Shown: positions 32,978-43,144 of the stretch, piece after piece
Numbering within the stretch: the first letter of the stretch is position 1
Layout of the letters: every line of letters starts with the position of its first letter
Source: Siccirubricoccus sp. G192
GTDB taxonomy: Bacteria > Pseudomonadota > Alphaproteobacteria > Acetobacterales > Acetobacteraceae
Length of the DNA: 64,000 nucleotides
Assembly (NCBI RefSeq): GCF_019084075.1
Contig: NZ_JAHREN010000001.1
Span: 1,833,501 to 1,897,500, forward strand
Direction of reading: 5' to 3'
The notes under the pieces: model-generated
Database searches by the model: none
The model's input: only the letters and a program-made list of their open reading frames with translations
Told to the model about the DNA's origin: nothing
Position numbers and translations under genes: made by a program

Positions 32978-34168
32978 TCAGCGGAGCGGCAGAAGGTCTC
33001 CGGTCGCCATCCGCGTGATCGGCGTGGAGCAGGTCCCGTCGCAGAGGTGCCGGGTCAGGTCCTCGTCCGGCAGGCCGTGCCTGCGCCGCCAAATGGCTTC
33101 GTCCATCAGCGGCCGGAATAGCTGGAGATCGACCTGGCCATGCCGCAGGCCCCATGGCGCGCCCCTGCCGTCGGGCAGGCGGCGCCCGCGCTCCTGCAGG
33201 ATGACCTCGAGGACCTGGTTCTCCCAGTCGACCACCGTGTCCGGGTGCCCGTTCTCTCCCCTTTCGTCCGCGGGCTCGAAGGGCCGGGCGAAGGCGACGA
33301 AGGGGCCATGGATATGGTCCGCCGCGGCGAAGAAGACGCGCTGCCTCTCGCCGTCGCACCCCTCTCCCTTCGGCAGGAAGCAGACGCCGACCATCAGGTA
33401 GTGCCGGTCGTCGAGGCCGATGACCTGGGTGCCCTCGGGGCACCACTCGTAGACGCACCAGCCTTCCTTCACGTGCCGCGGCTGGTTGTGGAACATGATG
33501 TCCCGCATCTCGAGGACGAGCCGGGGCTCCGACCATCCTGCGCGGGACGGGCCGCGTTCCCGCAGCATCAGGTAGATGTCCCCCATCGCCTCGTGCGGCG
33601 ATCGCGGGTTCATCCGCGTGATGCCGGTGAAGGTCAGGCAGTCGTGCATCCGGCCCTCCACCGTGACCCGCGAATAGCTGGGGTCGTAGACGCCGATGAG
33701 CGGCCGCCTTGCCTGGACGGAGGCCTTCGTCACCAGGGGCTCCGGCCTGCCCCAAAACGTCACCCCGTCCGTGGAGTCCGCCTCCATGATGACGCCGCCT
33801 GGCTCGAAGCAGGCGGTCTGGATGTAGAGGCTGTAGCGGGGCTGGCCGTCCTCGAACTCGTACTGGAGGGCCGGGGCGCAGAGCTGGGGCCCGGAGAGCC
33901 CGATCAGCGTCGGGGACTCCAATTCCTGCCACGCCCCGCGCAGGTCGTTGGTGCCGTACCGCGCCAGCTTCCAACGCTGGTTCACCGATTCGCCGGAGCT
34001 CGTGTACCCGATGTAGCGGTAGGGGGTGACCGGGTCGCTCAGGTAGTCCTCCCGGACGCGCTCGATGAAGGAGGGGTCCTTCTGCTCGGGGCGGCAGGCT
34101 GCCTCGCCGGGCAGGCGGTTCAGGAGGAGGGGTGTTGTGCCTGGTCGAGATGTCGCCGTCCGAAGCAT
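32978..34168 (-). CDS. predicted five-bladed beta-propeller protein, GH43/GH32-like
   Basis: A 396-residue protein whose repeated strand units ([95 protein letters not shown]) suggest the beta-fructosidase/arabinanase five-bladed propeller. The acidic catalytic set cannot be placed with confidence, so glycoside hydrolase activity is only possible. No signal peptide. Its codon usage is less extreme in GC than the neighbours and long non-coding DNA flanks the 5' side, hinting at acquisition. Start ATG 34168 with AGACGAGA upstream. Confidence 0.55.
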   Translation of the reverse strand: MLRTATSRPGTTPLLLNRLPGEAACRPEQKDPSFIERVREDYLSDPVTPYRYIGYTSSGESVNQRWKLARYGTNDLRGAWQELESPTLIGLSGPQLCAPALQYEFEDGQPRYSLYIQTACFEPGGVIMEADSTDGVTFWGRPEPLVTKASVQARRPLIGVYDPSYSRVTVEGRMHDCLTFTGITRMNPRSPHEAMGDIYLMLRERGPSRAGWSEPRLVLEMRDIMFHNQPRHVKEGWCVYEWCPEGTQVIGLDDRHYLMVGVCFLPKGEGCDGERQRVFFAAADHIHGPFVAFARPFEPADERGENGHPDTVVDWENQVLEVILQERGRRLPDGRGAPWGLRHGQVDLQLFRPLMDEAIWRRRHGLPDEDLTRHLCDGTCSTPITRMATGDLLPLR

Positions 34169-34702
34169 CGTGATCTCGTCTTCGAATGCTGCCGCGAATG
34201 CCGTGCGCTACGGGGCCCGGGACCGCTGGCTTCGTTCGGGGACGGCTGGTCCACGGAGCACCCTGTCGCTGCGGGGTCGGCATTCACCTACTCGCGGTTG
34301 AACTGCCATGGCTCCCCTTGCGCTGCGGCTGCCCCCGTCCGAGTTGCCGGACGGGAAGGCTAGCACGGGACCTCGGGCTCCTGGCATGATTTCGAGTGGT
34401 CCCTGAACCGCATCTCGACGCGCGGTGGCCGCGCAGCAACGGTGCGGCATGTCCGCCCGGGGCCGCAGCCAAGCATCGTTCAGGGTCGAGTTCGGCGGTG
34501 CGACGGACGGGACGCGAAGGTCCGTCTCGTTCCGGTCAGTCCGCGAAAGCCGCCTGTCGGTTTCCGGTCAAACCACGCCGCCGGATATGAGCCTGGGCGG
34601 CCTGCGTCCATGTCCGGCTACGAGGGTGGAGCAGACATCCGGGTGCCGGGCCTTCCACGGCCGCCAACCACCCGGACCCGTCATTCCCCGGGGCGGCTGG
34701 CA
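34169..34702. other. 534-bp intergenic stretch, nothing recognised
   Basis: No protein-like frame on either strand and no RNA or repeat I can identify. It separates the 3' end of fabI from the start of the beta-propeller gene, so a promoter for the latter must lie near 34180-34260, but none stands out. Confidence 0.5.
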
Positions 34703-35536
34703 CTACACCGTGGTGATATCCGGCGCGTCCACCGCCTTCATGCCCACCACATGGAAGCCGCTATCCACGTGATGCACCTCCCCGGTCACGCCGGAGGCGA
34801 GGTCGCTCAGCAGGTAGAGCCCCGCCCCACCCACCTCCTCGATTGTCACGTTGCGCTTCAGCGGGCTGTTGTACTGGTTCCATTTCAGGATGTAGCGGAA
34901 ATCGCCGATGCCGCTGGCCGCCAGGGTCTTGATCGGCCCGGCGCTGATGGCATTCACCCGGATGCCGACGCCGCCGAGATCCGCCGCCAGGTAGCGCACG
35001 CTGGCCTCCAGCGCCGCCTTGGCCACGCCCATCACGTTATAATGCGGCGTGACACGCTCGGCACCGAGATAGCTCATGGTCAGCAGCGACCCGCCCGGCT
35101 TCATCAGCGGCACCGCGCGCTGGCAGACCGAGACGAAGCTGTAGCAGGAGATGTCGAGCGCCTGGGCGAAGGCGTCGCGTGGCGTATCGAGGTAGCGGCC
35201 GCGCAGATACTGCTTGTCGGCGAAGCCGATGGCATGGACCAGGAAATCGAGCCCGCCCCAATCCGCCTGCAAGGCCGCGAAGGCGGCATCCACGCTGGCA
35301 TCGTCGGTCACGTCGCAGGGCAGCACGTGGCGGCTGCCGACGCTCTCGGCCAGCGGGCGGACGCGCTTCTCCAGCGCCTCCCCCTGATAGGTGAAGGCAA
35401 CCTCGGCCCCCTGCGCGGCCACCGCCCGGGCGATGCCCCAGGCAATGGACCGGTCATTGGCGACCCCCATGATGAGGCCGCGCTTGCCGGCCATGAGCGT
35501 GCCGGTTGGGGCGTCTGCGAGCGGCGCGTCTGACAT
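34703..35536 (-). CDS. fabI: enoyl-[acyl-carrier-protein] reductase (NADH)
   Basis: Last reductive step of each fatty-acid elongation cycle. The 277-residue short-chain reductase has the divergent FabI nucleotide motif [29 protein letters not shown], and the catalytic Y166 and K173 in [13 protein letters not shown] (Y-x6-K), followed by the substrate loop [16 protein letters not shown]. The Ala/Gly at the usual triclosan-binding positions is as in sensitive enzymes, which I note only from family knowledge. Start ATG 35536; divergent from pdxH. Intact. Confidence 0.95.
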   Translation of the reverse strand: MSDAPLADAPTGTLMAGKRGLIMGVANDRSIAWGIARAVAAQGAEVAFTYQGEALEKRVRPLAESVGSRHVLPCDVTDDASVDAAFAALQADWGGLDFLVHAIGFADKQYLRGRYLDTPRDAFAQALDISCYSFVSVCQRAVPLMKPGGSLLTMSYLGAERVTPHYNVMGVAKAALEASVRYLAADLGGVGIRVNAISAGPIKTLAASGIGDFRYILKWNQYNSPLKRNVTIEEVGGAGLYLLSDLASGVTGEVHHVDSGFHVVGMKAVDAPDITTV

Positions 35537-35718
35537 TGTGCTTGGGAAACCGGCTGGTTGCGAACAGTGGGTCGTGGTGGCACACCCCCGTTCGCCGGGC
35601 AAGGGGCACAGGCTCCCGGTCGTGTCCCAGTTCGCCCCCAACTGCCGCGGGCGGTGACGCTCCAGCCGGGCAAACTGCGACACTTGGGGCTCCCGCGCCC
35701 CCCCTTGGAATCCATGCC

Positions 35719-36318
35719 ATGGACAGCACGATCCCCGATCCCATTGCGCAATCTGAGGCCTGGATGGCCGAGGCCACCGCCGCGGAACCGAACGACCCGA
35801 ATGCCGTCTGCCTCGCCACCAGCACGCCGGAGGGGCGGCCCTCGGCCCGCATGGTGCTGCTGAAGGGCGTGGAGCGGGCGCCGCATCCCGGCGGCTTCGT
35901 CTTCTACACCAACCTCGAAAGCCGCAAGGGCGAGGAGCTTCTGGCCAACCCGCAGGCAGCGCTCTGCTTCCACTGGAAGAGCCTCCGCCGCAGCATCCGG
36001 GTGGAGGGCGCGGTGGAGCGGGTGATGGAGGCCGAGGCCGATGCCTATTACGCCACCCGCCCGCGTGGCAGCCGCATCGGCGCCTGGGCCAGCCGGCAGT
36101 CGCGGCCGCTCGAAGGGCGTTTCGCGCTGGAGCGGGCGGTGGCGGAATACACCGTGAAATTCGGCATCGGCGAGATCCCGCGCCCGGAATTCTGGTCCGG
36201 CTTCCGGGTGGTGCCGGCGCGGATCGAATTCTGGCGCGACATGCCCTTCCGCCTGCATGACCGCCAGGTCTTCCACCGCGAAGGCGCTTCGTGGCGGCTG
36301 GAGGCGCTCTACCCGTGA
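35719..36318 (+). CDS. pdxH: pyridoxamine 5'-phosphate oxidase
   Basis: FMN enzyme that oxidises pyridoxine or pyridoxamine 5'-phosphate to pyridoxal 5'-phosphate. The 199-residue protein shows [34 protein letters not shown] and [14 protein letters not shown] (FMN and dimer contacts), and the C-terminal signature [16 protein letters not shown]. Length matches the family. ATG 35719 is used; upstream in-frame extension lacks homology. The stop overlaps the GTG start of the next gene (GTGA). Confidence 0.95.
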   Translation: MDSTIPDPIAQSEAWMAEATAAEPNDPNAVCLATSTPEGRPSARMVLLKGVERAPHPGGFVFYTNLESRKGEELLANPQAALCFHWKSLRRSIRVEGAVERVMEAEADAYYATRPRGSRIGAWASRQSRPLEGRFALERAVAEYTVKFGIGEIPRPEFWSGFRVVPARIEFWRDMPFRLHDRQVFHREGASWRLEALYP

Positions 36319-37793
36319 TCCCCGCGGCGCAGCAGCCGGTGGCAGCGCTGCTGGCGCGTCTGGCCGGCGCGGCGCCGATCGAGACGCATGTCTCGGCGGT
36401 CTTCGTCGGGCCGGACGCCGCGCTCAAGCTGAAGAAGGCGGTGCGGCTGCCCTTCCTCGACTTCACGGAGCTGGCGGCGCGGGAGCGCTTCGTGCGGCGG
36501 GAGCTGGAGATCAACCGGCCCTTCGCGCCGGATCTCTACCGCGATGTCCTCCCCGTCACCCGCGCGGCGGATGGCAGCCTGGCGCTGGCGGGCGCGGGGG
36601 AGGTGGTGGACTGGGTGCTGCGCATGGCGCCGGTGCCGGCCGATGACTTCCTCGATGCCGTCGCGGCCCGGGGCGCGCTGGGGCCGGAGCTGCTCGACCA
36701 GGTGGCGGATGCGGTGGCCGCGCTGCATGAGGCGCTGCCGCCGCTTGCCGGCGAGGATGCGCCGGCGGCGATGCGGGCGGTGCTGGACGGGAACCGGCAG
36801 TCGGCGCTCTCGGCCGGGCTGCCGGCGGCGCGGGTGGAGGCATGGGCCGCCGCGGCCGGCGCGACGCTGGCGCGGCTTTCGCCCCTGCTGGCGGCGCGGG
36901 CGGCGGCGGGGCGGGTGCGGCGCTGCCATGGCGACCTGCATCTGCGGAACCTCTGCCTCTGGCGGGGCCGGGTGACGCCCTTCGACGCGCTGGAATTCGA
37001 CGAGGCGCTGGCCCGCACCGATACCGGCTACGACCTCGCCTTCCTGCTGATGGACCTGGAATGCCGGCTGGGCCGCGCCGCCGCGAACCGGGTGCTGAAC
37101 CGCTACATCGGGCGCGGCGGCGATGCCGGGCTGGTGGGCGCGCTGCCCATTTGGCTCTCGCTCCGCGCCCTGGTCCGCGCCCATGTGGAGGCGGCGCGGG
37201 GCGCCGCGGGCCTCGACTACCTGGCGCTGGCGGAGGCGGTGCTGCAGCCGGCGGCGCCCCGCCTGGTGGCGATCGGCGGCTTGCAGGGCACCGGCAAGAG
37301 CCGCCTGGCGCGGGCGCTGGCCCCCGCGCTCGGCGCCGCGCCGGGGGCGCTGGTGCTGCGCTCCGACGAGATCCGCAAGCGCCGCCACGGCCAGGCGCCG
37401 GAAGCGCCCCTGCCGCCGGCGGCCTATGCGCCGGCCGAAAGCGCGGCGGTCTTCGCGGAACTCGGCCGGCTGGCGGGCGAGGCGCTGCGTGCCGGCCATG
37501 CGGTGATCGCCGATGCGGCCTTCCTGCGGCCGGAGGAGCGGGAGGCGATCGAGTCGGTCGCCCGGGACTGCGGCCTGCCCTTCACCGGGCTCTGGCTGGC
37601 GGCGCCGCTCGATGTGCTGCGGGCGCGCATCGCTGCGCGGCGCGGCGATGCGTCGGACGCCACCATCGCGGTGCTGGAGGCGGCCGCGGCGCGGGAGCTT
37701 GGGCCCCTGCGCTGGCAGGCGCTGGATGCAGCCGGTGATCCCATTCCCGCCGCGCGCGCGCTGTTGCGGTTGCGGGATCAGGCTTCGTGCTAG
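36315..37793 (+). CDS. bifunctional APH-like kinase / P-loop ATPase fusion
   Basis: A 492-residue fusion. The N-terminal half has the aminoglycoside-phosphotransferase fold: [16 protein letters not shown] (lysine strand), [15 protein letters not shown] (catalytic loop) and [20 protein letters not shown] (metal Asp). The C-terminal half is a zeta-toxin/AAA_33-like P-loop kinase with [15 protein letters not shown] and [14 protein letters not shown]. This COG0645/COG2187 pairing is widespread in proteobacteria; its substrate is unknown and it is not evidence of antibiotic resistance. Start GTG 36315 overlaps the pdxH stop, so the two are coupled. Confidence 0.87.
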   Translation: MIPAAQQPVAALLARLAGAAPIETHVSAVFVGPDAALKLKKAVRLPFLDFTELAARERFVRRELEINRPFAPDLYRDVLPVTRAADGSLALAGAGEVVDWVLRMAPVPADDFLDAVAARGALGPELLDQVADAVAALHEALPPLAGEDAPAAMRAVLDGNRQSALSAGLPAARVEAWAAAAGATLARLSPLLAARAAAGRVRRCHGDLHLRNLCLWRGRVTPFDALEFDEALARTDTGYDLAFLLMDLECRLGRAAANRVLNRYIGRGGDAGLVGALPIWLSLRALVRAHVEAARGAAGLDYLALAEAVLQPAAPRLVAIGGLQGTGKSRLARALAPALGAAPGALVLRSDEIRKRRHGQAPEAPLPPAAYAPAESAAVFAELGRLAGEALRAGHAVIADAAFLRPEEREAIESVARDCGLPFTGLWLAAPLDVLRARIAARRGDASDATIAVLEAAAARELGPLRWQALDAAGDPIPAARALLRLRDQASC

Positions 37794-37827
37794 AAACTCC
37801 GGCCATGCGTTCCCAGGGAGACGCGCC

Positions 37828-38706
37828 ATGGCCTATCGTCGCCTCTTGCTGCCGCTGACCGGCACCGCCGCTGGTGAAGCGGCGCTCGCTACCGCCCTGA
37901 TGGTGGCGCGGATCTGGCATGCGCATGTCCATTGCCTGCATGTCCGGGTGGATGCGCGGGATGTCGCGCCGCTCGCCGGGGAGGGGCTTTCCGGCGCCAT
38001 GATCGAGGAGATGATGGCCGCGACCGAACGCGAGAGCGGGGAGCGCGCCAGCCGCGTCCGCACCCTGTTCGAGCGCTTCGCCGAGCAGGCCGGCGACGTG
38101 ACCCTGGCCGATAGCGCGGAAACCGCGCGGCGGGCCGATGGGCCCACCCTGTCCTTCGAATCCATCGCGGGGCGCGAGGAGGACATCGTCGCGCAACGCT
38201 CGCGGCTTTATGACATGGCGGTGGTGCCCTCCCCGGAGGCGGAGGAGGATGTCTCCTCCTCCGACGCGCTGCATGCGGTGCTCTTCGACAGCGGCCGGCC
38301 GGTGCTGATCGCGGCCAGGGAGCCGCCGACCACCATCGGCACCCGCGTCTGCTGCGCCTGGAACGGCTCGGCCGAAAGCGCGGCGGCGATCGCGGCGGCG
38401 CTGCCCTGGCTGCACCGGGCGAATGCCGTGCGCATCCTCTATGCCGATGAATACCAGCGCCGGGGGCCGGATGTGGACGGCATCCTGCGCTACCTGCGCT
38501 GGCATGAGATCACCGCCGAGAAGGCGCTGTTCAAGCCGGCGACCAAGGATGTCGGCGCGGCCCTGCTCGGCGCGGCGCGGGATTTCGGCGCCGACCTGCT
38601 CTGCATGGGTGCCTATAGCCATTCCCGGCTGCGGCAATTGATCCTGGGCGGGGTGACGCGGCATGTGCTGGAGAATGCGGACATGCCCGTGCTGATGTGC
38701 CGGTGA
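37828..38706 (+). CDS. tandem universal stress protein (UspA family)
   Basis: A 292-residue protein with two Usp-like halves: the first starts MAYRRLLLPLTGTAAGEAAL and lacks a good ATP loop; the second, from about residue 165, has TRVCCAWNGSAESAAAIAAA and the ATP-binding end MGAYSHSRLRQLILGGVTRH. Cytoplasmic, stress-linked by family. AGGGAG precedes the ATG; 34 bp downstream of the kinase fusion. Confidence 0.9.
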   Translation: MAYRRLLLPLTGTAAGEAALATALMVARIWHAHVHCLHVRVDARDVAPLAGEGLSGAMIEEMMAATERESGERASRVRTLFERFAEQAGDVTLADSAETARRADGPTLSFESIAGREEDIVAQRSRLYDMAVVPSPEAEEDVSSSDALHAVLFDSGRPVLIAAREPPTTIGTRVCCAWNGSAESAAAIAAALPWLHRANAVRILYADEYQRRGPDVDGILRYLRWHEITAEKALFKPATKDVGAALLGAARDFGADLLCMGAYSHSRLRQLILGGVTRHVLENADMPVLMCR

Positions 38707-38836
38707 TGACCTCCGCCGGCCATTGCCGCCGTGAATGGCGGCGATGGCCGGCAGGCATGGGATAAAGCCGCGGGGCGACCCCATCTGCCTGCCCGAACGG
38801 CCGCCCTTCGCGGCCCCGATGCAGGGAGTTCCCTCC

Positions 38837-39547
38837 ATGATCGATGTCAGGCCCTTCGGCAGCCTCGGCGGTGCCGACCATGGCTGGCTCAAGGCCCGCC
38901 ACCATTTCTCCTTCGCCGGCTATCACGACCCCGCCCGCATGAATTGGGGGCGGCTGCGGGTCTGGAACGACGACGAGATCGCCCCCGGCCGCGGCTTCGA
39001 CCCGCACCCGCACCGCGACATGGAGATCATCACCTATGTCCGGCAGGGCGCCATCACCCATCGCGACAGCATGGGCAATGAGGGCCGCACCGAAGCGGGC
39101 GATGTGCAGGTAATGTCCGCCGGCACCGGCGTCACGCATAGCGAGTTCAACCGGGAGCCGGGGACCACCACCCTGTTCCAGATCTGGATCGTGCCGGATG
39201 TGGCGCGGGCCAGGCCGGGCTGGGGCGCCCGGCAATTCCCGAAGGAGCGGCGCGAGGCGGGGTTCGAGGTGCTGGCCTCCGGCCGGCCGCAGGATACCGG
39301 CAAGGGCGCGCTGCCGATCAACGTGGATGGCGCGGTGATGGCCGCCCGGCTGAAGGCCGGCCAGACCTTGCGGCAGGACCTGGCCCCCGGCCGCGCCGCC
39401 TATCTGGTGCCGGCCACCAGCGCGGTGACGGTGAATGGCGTGCCGGCGGCGAAGCGGGATGGCGTGGCGATCCGCGACGAACCCGCCATCGAGATCACCG
39501 CCGCCGAGGATGCGGAGCTGGTGCTGGTGGAGGTGGCGGCGGAATAA
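38837..39547 (+). CDS. pirin family bicupin
   Basis: A 236-residue pirin/YhhW-like protein. Iron-binding N-terminal cupin residues are seen in FDPHPHRDMEIITYV (two His) and in GTGVTHSEFN (His and Glu). Bacterial members may act as quercetinases or redox-sensing regulators; which applies here is unknown. AGGGAG lies before the ATG at 38837. A composite palindrome follows the stop. Confidence 0.9.
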   Translation: MIDVRPFGSLGGADHGWLKARHHFSFAGYHDPARMNWGRLRVWNDDEIAPGRGFDPHPHRDMEIITYVRQGAITHRDSMGNEGRTEAGDVQVMSAGTGVTHSEFNREPGTTTLFQIWIVPDVARARPGWGARQFPKERREAGFEVLASGRPQDTGKGALPINVDGAVMAARLKAGQTLRQDLAPGRAAYLVPATSAVTVNGVPAAKRDGVAIRDEPAIEITAAEDAELVLVEVAAE

Positions 39548-39548
39548 A

Positions 39549-39619
39549 GCGTGAATCACGCGATCAAACAAAGGTCTGGAGCCTGATGCGTGAACGAAGG
39601 TGAACGCATCAGGCTCCAG
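39549..39619. repeat. composite palindromic element / terminator
   Basis: Two inverted repeats in a row after the pirin stop: GCGTGA-a-TCACGC (39549-39561), then a perfect 16-bp stem CTGGAGCCTGATGCGT (39576-39591) with ACGCATCAGGCTCCAG (39604-39619) around a 12-nt loop. The perfect long stem and tandem layout resemble intergenic palindromic repeats dispersed in alphaproteobacterial genomes; it also suits a bidirectional terminator between the convergent flanking genes. Confidence 0.65.
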
Positions 39620-39683
39620 GCCTGGGGGCGCGGCCCTGCGGGACCAGACCCGCAGCGCCGCGCCGCTCCCCGCCGGCCGGGCG

Positions 39684-40707
39684 CTACTCCACCCGCACCA
39701 CCAGCTTGCCGAAATTGGCGCCCTTCAGCAGGCCGATGAAGGCCTCCGGCGCGGCCCGCAGCCCCTCCACCACATCCTCCCGCCACTTCATCCGGCCTTC
39801 CCGCATCCAGCCCAGCATCTCGGCGCGGAATCGCGGGTAGCGCTGCCAGCCGCTGTCGCTGACGATGAAGCCCTGGATGCGCAGGCGCTTGCGCACCACC
39901 GGGCCGAGATTGGGGCCGGGCGGCGCGCCGGAGGCATCGGCGCCCGGCGCCTCGTTGTATTGCGCCACCATGCCGCACATCACCATGCGGCCGAAGTCGT
40001 TCAGCCGCGGCCAGACCGCCGCCTGCACCGCGCCGCCGACATTCTCCCAATAGACATCGATGCCCCCCGGGGCAGGCGGCATCAAGCTGCGCGGCCAGGT
40101 CGCCGTGGTGGTCGGCGCAGGCATCGAAGCCCAGCTCCCCGGTGACGAAATCGCATTTGGCCTTGCCGCCGGCGATCCCCACCACGCGGCAGCCGCGGAT
40201 CCTGGCGATCTGCCCGACCACCTGGCCCACCGCGCCGGAGGCGGCGCTCACCACCACCGTCTCCCCCCGCCTTGGGCTGGCCGATATCCTCAAGCCCGAC
40301 CCAGGCGGTCAGCCCCGGCATGCCGAGCACGCCGAGGCTGGCGGAGAGCGGCGCCTCCTGCGGGTCCAGCTTGAACAGCCGCTCCGGCTTCACGCAGGAG
40401 AAGCGCTGCCAGCCGAAGCCGCCCAGCACCGTATCGCCGGGCGCGAAGCCGGGGGGGCGCGGGAGGCCACCACCTCGCCCACCGTCTGCCCCTCCATGAC
40501 GGCGCCGAGCTGCACCGGCTGGGCATAGGATTTCGCATCCGACATGCGGCCGCGCATATAGGGGTCGAGCGAGAGGAAGCGGGCGCGGACCAGCACCTCG
40601 CCCTCCGCCGGCTGCGGCACCGGGGTCTCGGTGATCTCGAAATCCCCGGGCACGGGCGCGCCCTGGGGGCGGCGGCGCAGCAGGACCTGCAGGTTCATCT
40701 CGGGCAT
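39684..40707 (-). CDS. NADP-dependent oxidoreductase, YfmJ/2-alkenal reductase type (three frameshifts)
   Basis: Medium-chain, zinc-independent reductase of about 340 residues. Ordered pieces: QVLLRRRPQGAPVPGDFEI, VLVRARFLSLDPYMRGRM, FAPGDTVLGGFGWQRF, the NADP-binding VVVSAASGAVGQVVGQIA, VYWENVGGAV, and LLKGANFGKLVVRVE at the end. The frame changes at G7 40451-40457, C6 40263-40268 and C6 40063-40068; each join restores family text. Start ATG 40707 with GGAGAGAG upstream. Likely reduces alpha,beta-unsaturated carbonyls. Confidence 0.82.
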
Positions 40708-40912
40708 GGCGTCTCTCTCCGGGTCTGGTGGGGCGCAGCATCGCCATGGAGGGGGTGCATGGGAAGGGCCGGCTTGCGGCGGGACCATCCGCCCGGCGCC
40801 ATCCCGGCCGCCGCGTCAGGGCCGGTGACGCAACCGCGACCGAAGCTGGCGCGGGCGTGACTTTGCATACGAAGCGTCGCGTATACGGTGCCGGCCTGGA
40901 GGATTGCGATTC

Positions 40913-42406
40913 ATGGCGGACCCGCTTCTCGGCGACCTCGGCGACGATACCCTCATCGGCACCGGCGCGCCGGACCTGATTGCCGGCGACGGCCTCTCCC
41001 TCGACATCCTGCAACGGGGCGGCAACGACACCATCCTGGCGCTCGGCGGCAACGACACCGTCTATGGCGACGCGCCGGCCTTCACCGGCGCCCTCGGCGG
41101 CGACGACACGATCCATGGCGGCAGCGGCGACGACCAGCTCTATGGCGATGCCGACCGGCTGGGCTTCCTCCCCCGCAGCGGCCCGGACCTGCCCCCGCCC
41201 ACCCGCGGCGGCCAGGACCTGGTGGAGGGCGGCGCCGGCAACGACACCATCTGGGGCGATGCCGGCCTCCTCGGCCCGCCCACCGACGCCTATGCCACGG
41301 ACACGCTGCGCGGCGGCAGCGGCGACGACGTGATCTTCGGCGATTTCCAGAGCGGCGCCAGTTTCGTCCATCCCGTGCCCGGCGACCTGATCGAGGGCGG
41401 CGCGGGCAACGACACGCTCTATGGCGACAGCGAGTTCAGTTTCTTCAATGTCCGGTTGACGCCCGAGGCCAGCAACACCATCCGTGGCGGCGCCGGCGAC
41501 GACGAGATCTACGGCAATGCCCGCAGCCACCTGTTCTTCGCCGATGGCCAGCGGGGCGATCCCGGCGACGTCAACGACCAGGGCAGCAGCGACGCGCTGC
41601 ATGGCGGCGCCGGCAACGACCTGATCGTCGGCGACTATGGCGTGGACGCATTCAACGGCAATGGCGACGACACCATCACCGGCGGTGCCGGCGACGACAC
41701 GATCTATGGCGACGGGGTGGACCAGCAGGTCGCCCGCATGGGCAGCGACAGCATCGAGGGCGGGTCGGGCAACGACCTGATCTATGGCGACACCGCCTTC
41801 GCCGCCTTCCTCCTGGCGCCCTTCCCCGGCAGCACCGGGCTGGGCCCCTTCAATTTCCCCGGCGCCGACCTGATCCGCGGCGGTGCCGGGGATGACACGA
41901 TCTGGGGCGATGCGCCGGAATTCTCCCCCAACCCGATCACCGGCCCGCCCGACAGGCTCGTCCTCGCCGGTGCCGACGACACGCTGGAAGGCGGCGCCGG
42001 CGACGACGTGCTGCATGGCGAGGGCGGCGACGACTGGCTGGTCGGCGGCCGCGGCAACGACCACCAGGAGGGCGGTGCCGGCGCCGATACCTTCGTCTTC
42101 CGCGCGGGCGACGGCCCGGACTGGCTGGCCGATTTCACGCCCGGCGAGGATGTGCTGCGCTTCGAAGGGATCGACGCCCTCACCGTCTCCAGCGCGCCGC
42201 GAAGCTATTTCGGGCAGGAGGGGCTGGAAGTTTCCTACGGGACCGAAGGCGACACGCTGTTCCTGGTGGGAGTCGCCGCGCTGGGGGCGGAGGACATCAC
42301 CTTCGCCGCCCCGCCGGGCCAGCCGCCGCCGGAGGTGGTGGACTGGAATGCCCTGGCGGCGCAGGTCATGGCCAATTTCGAGGCCACCGGGCAGTGGTTC
42401 GTCTGA
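40913..42406 (+). CDS. RTX-type calcium-binding repeat protein
   Basis: A 497-residue acidic protein built almost wholly of hemolysin-type nonapeptides (GGxGxDxUx), for example GGSGDDQLYGDA, GGAGNDTIWGD, GGAGDDTIYGDG and GGRGNDHQEGGAGADTFVF, interrupted by short non-repeat loops. The end (GEDVLRFEGIDAL ... AQVMANFEATGQWFV) is the usual type I secretion terminal region. No Sec signal, so export by an ABC/MFP/TolC system encoded elsewhere is expected; no secretion genes are adjacent. ATG 40913 is chosen because GGAGG is 10 nt upstream; the TTG at 40904 would be too close to it. Function after folding on calcium is unknown. Confidence 0.88.
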   Translation: MADPLLGDLGDDTLIGTGAPDLIAGDGLSLDILQRGGNDTILALGGNDTVYGDAPAFTGALGGDDTIHGGSGDDQLYGDADRLGFLPRSGPDLPPPTRGGQDLVEGGAGNDTIWGDAGLLGPPTDAYATDTLRGGSGDDVIFGDFQSGASFVHPVPGDLIEGGAGNDTLYGDSEFSFFNVRLTPEASNTIRGGAGDDEIYGNARSHLFFADGQRGDPGDVNDQGSSDALHGGAGNDLIVGDYGVDAFNGNGDDTITGGAGDDTIYGDGVDQQVARMGSDSIEGGSGNDLIYGDTAFAAFLLAPFPGSTGLGPFNFPGADLIRGGAGDDTIWGDAPEFSPNPITGPPDRLVLAGADDTLEGGAGDDVLHGEGGDDWLVGGRGNDHQEGGAGADTFVFRAGDGPDWLADFTPGEDVLRFEGIDALTVSSAPRSYFGQEGLEVSYGTEGDTLFLVGVAALGAEDITFAAPPGQPPPEVVDWNALAAQVMANFEATGQWFV

Positions 42407-42454
42407 CCCTGCCCGGCGCGGACCGCCGCGGCCTTCACCCCGGACGGGTCCGGG

Positions 42455-43069
42455 TCAGCGGCGTGGGTCCTGCGCGCCGCCGCCCAGGATGTGGCTGAGC
42501 AGCCCACCGAGGCCACCCGACCCCAGATCCTCCTCGCGCTGCGGGATGCGCCCGCCCGGCGTCATCCGGTCCACCGCGGTGGGCAGCATCCGGCTGAGTT
42601 CGCTGAGCACGGTGTCGCGGTCCGTCCCGGCCTGGCGCGCCGCCTCGTCGAGATCCGCGGGGTCGATGCTGCGCTGCAACTCGCCCGGCGACACCTCCTG
42701 GTTCTGGCCCGGCGAGACCCAGGAATCGACCTGCTGGCCGAGGCCATGGCTCCGCAGGCTGCCGAGCAGCCCGCCCAGCCCGCTGAGCGCCCCGCTCGAC
42801 AGCAGCCCGCCGAGCAGGCCGCCACCGGACCCCGCGCCGCCTTGCTGGCTGCCTTGCGACTGGCCGCCTTGCCCGAACAACCCGCCGAGGATGCCGCCCA
42901 GCCCGCCACCCGAGGGCGCGGCGCCCGAGGCCTCGGCGCCGGAGGGCGCCTGCCCGGACCGGGCGTGCTTCATCAGCAGGTGCAGCAGCAGCCCGGCCGC
43001 CGCCAGCTTCACGCCGGTCGGCAGGTTGCCCGCGATGCCGCCGGAACCATGGCCCGATGAACCGCTCAT
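42455..43069 (-). CDS. YidB/DUF937 family protein
   Basis: A 204-residue glycine/serine-rich protein. The middle is a low-complexity GGLGGILGGLFGQGGQSQG region, and the C-terminal half has VDSWVSPGQNQEVSPGELQR and AGTDRDTVLSELSRMLPTAV, which are YidB hallmarks. Function of the family is unknown. The N-terminal GVKLAAAGLLLHLLMKH may bind membrane. Start ATG 43069. Confidence 0.85.
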   Translation of the reverse strand: MSGSSGHGSGGIAGNLPTGVKLAAAGLLLHLLMKHARSGQAPSGAEASGAAPSGGGLGGILGGLFGQGGQSQGSQQGGAGSGGGLLGGLLSSGALSGLGGLLGSLRSHGLGQQVDSWVSPGQNQEVSPGELQRSIDPADLDEAARQAGTDRDTVLSELSRMLPTAVDRMTPGGRIPQREEDLGSGGLGGLLSHILGGGAQDPRR

Positions 43070-43144
43070 GTCGCCGCCTCCCTGTCCTCGGAGGCCATAA
43101 TGCCCGGCCGGGTCCGGCGTTCCCGCGTCGGAGGGCCGGGCGCG

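Noticed and set aside
29996-33401. Long plus-strand frame opposite the hypothetical gene and aroC
   Set aside because: Antisense shadow: chorismate synthase on the minus strand is unambiguous.
36315-37793. Aminoglycoside resistance gene
   Set aside because: The APH-like fold is fused to a P-loop ATPase in a widespread housekeeping-type family of unknown substrate; nothing indicates drug modification.
41000-42200. Regular DNA repeats resembling a tandem-repeat or CRISPR-like array
   Set aside because: They are the codons of RTX nonapeptides; spacing is irregular and the frame is coding throughout.
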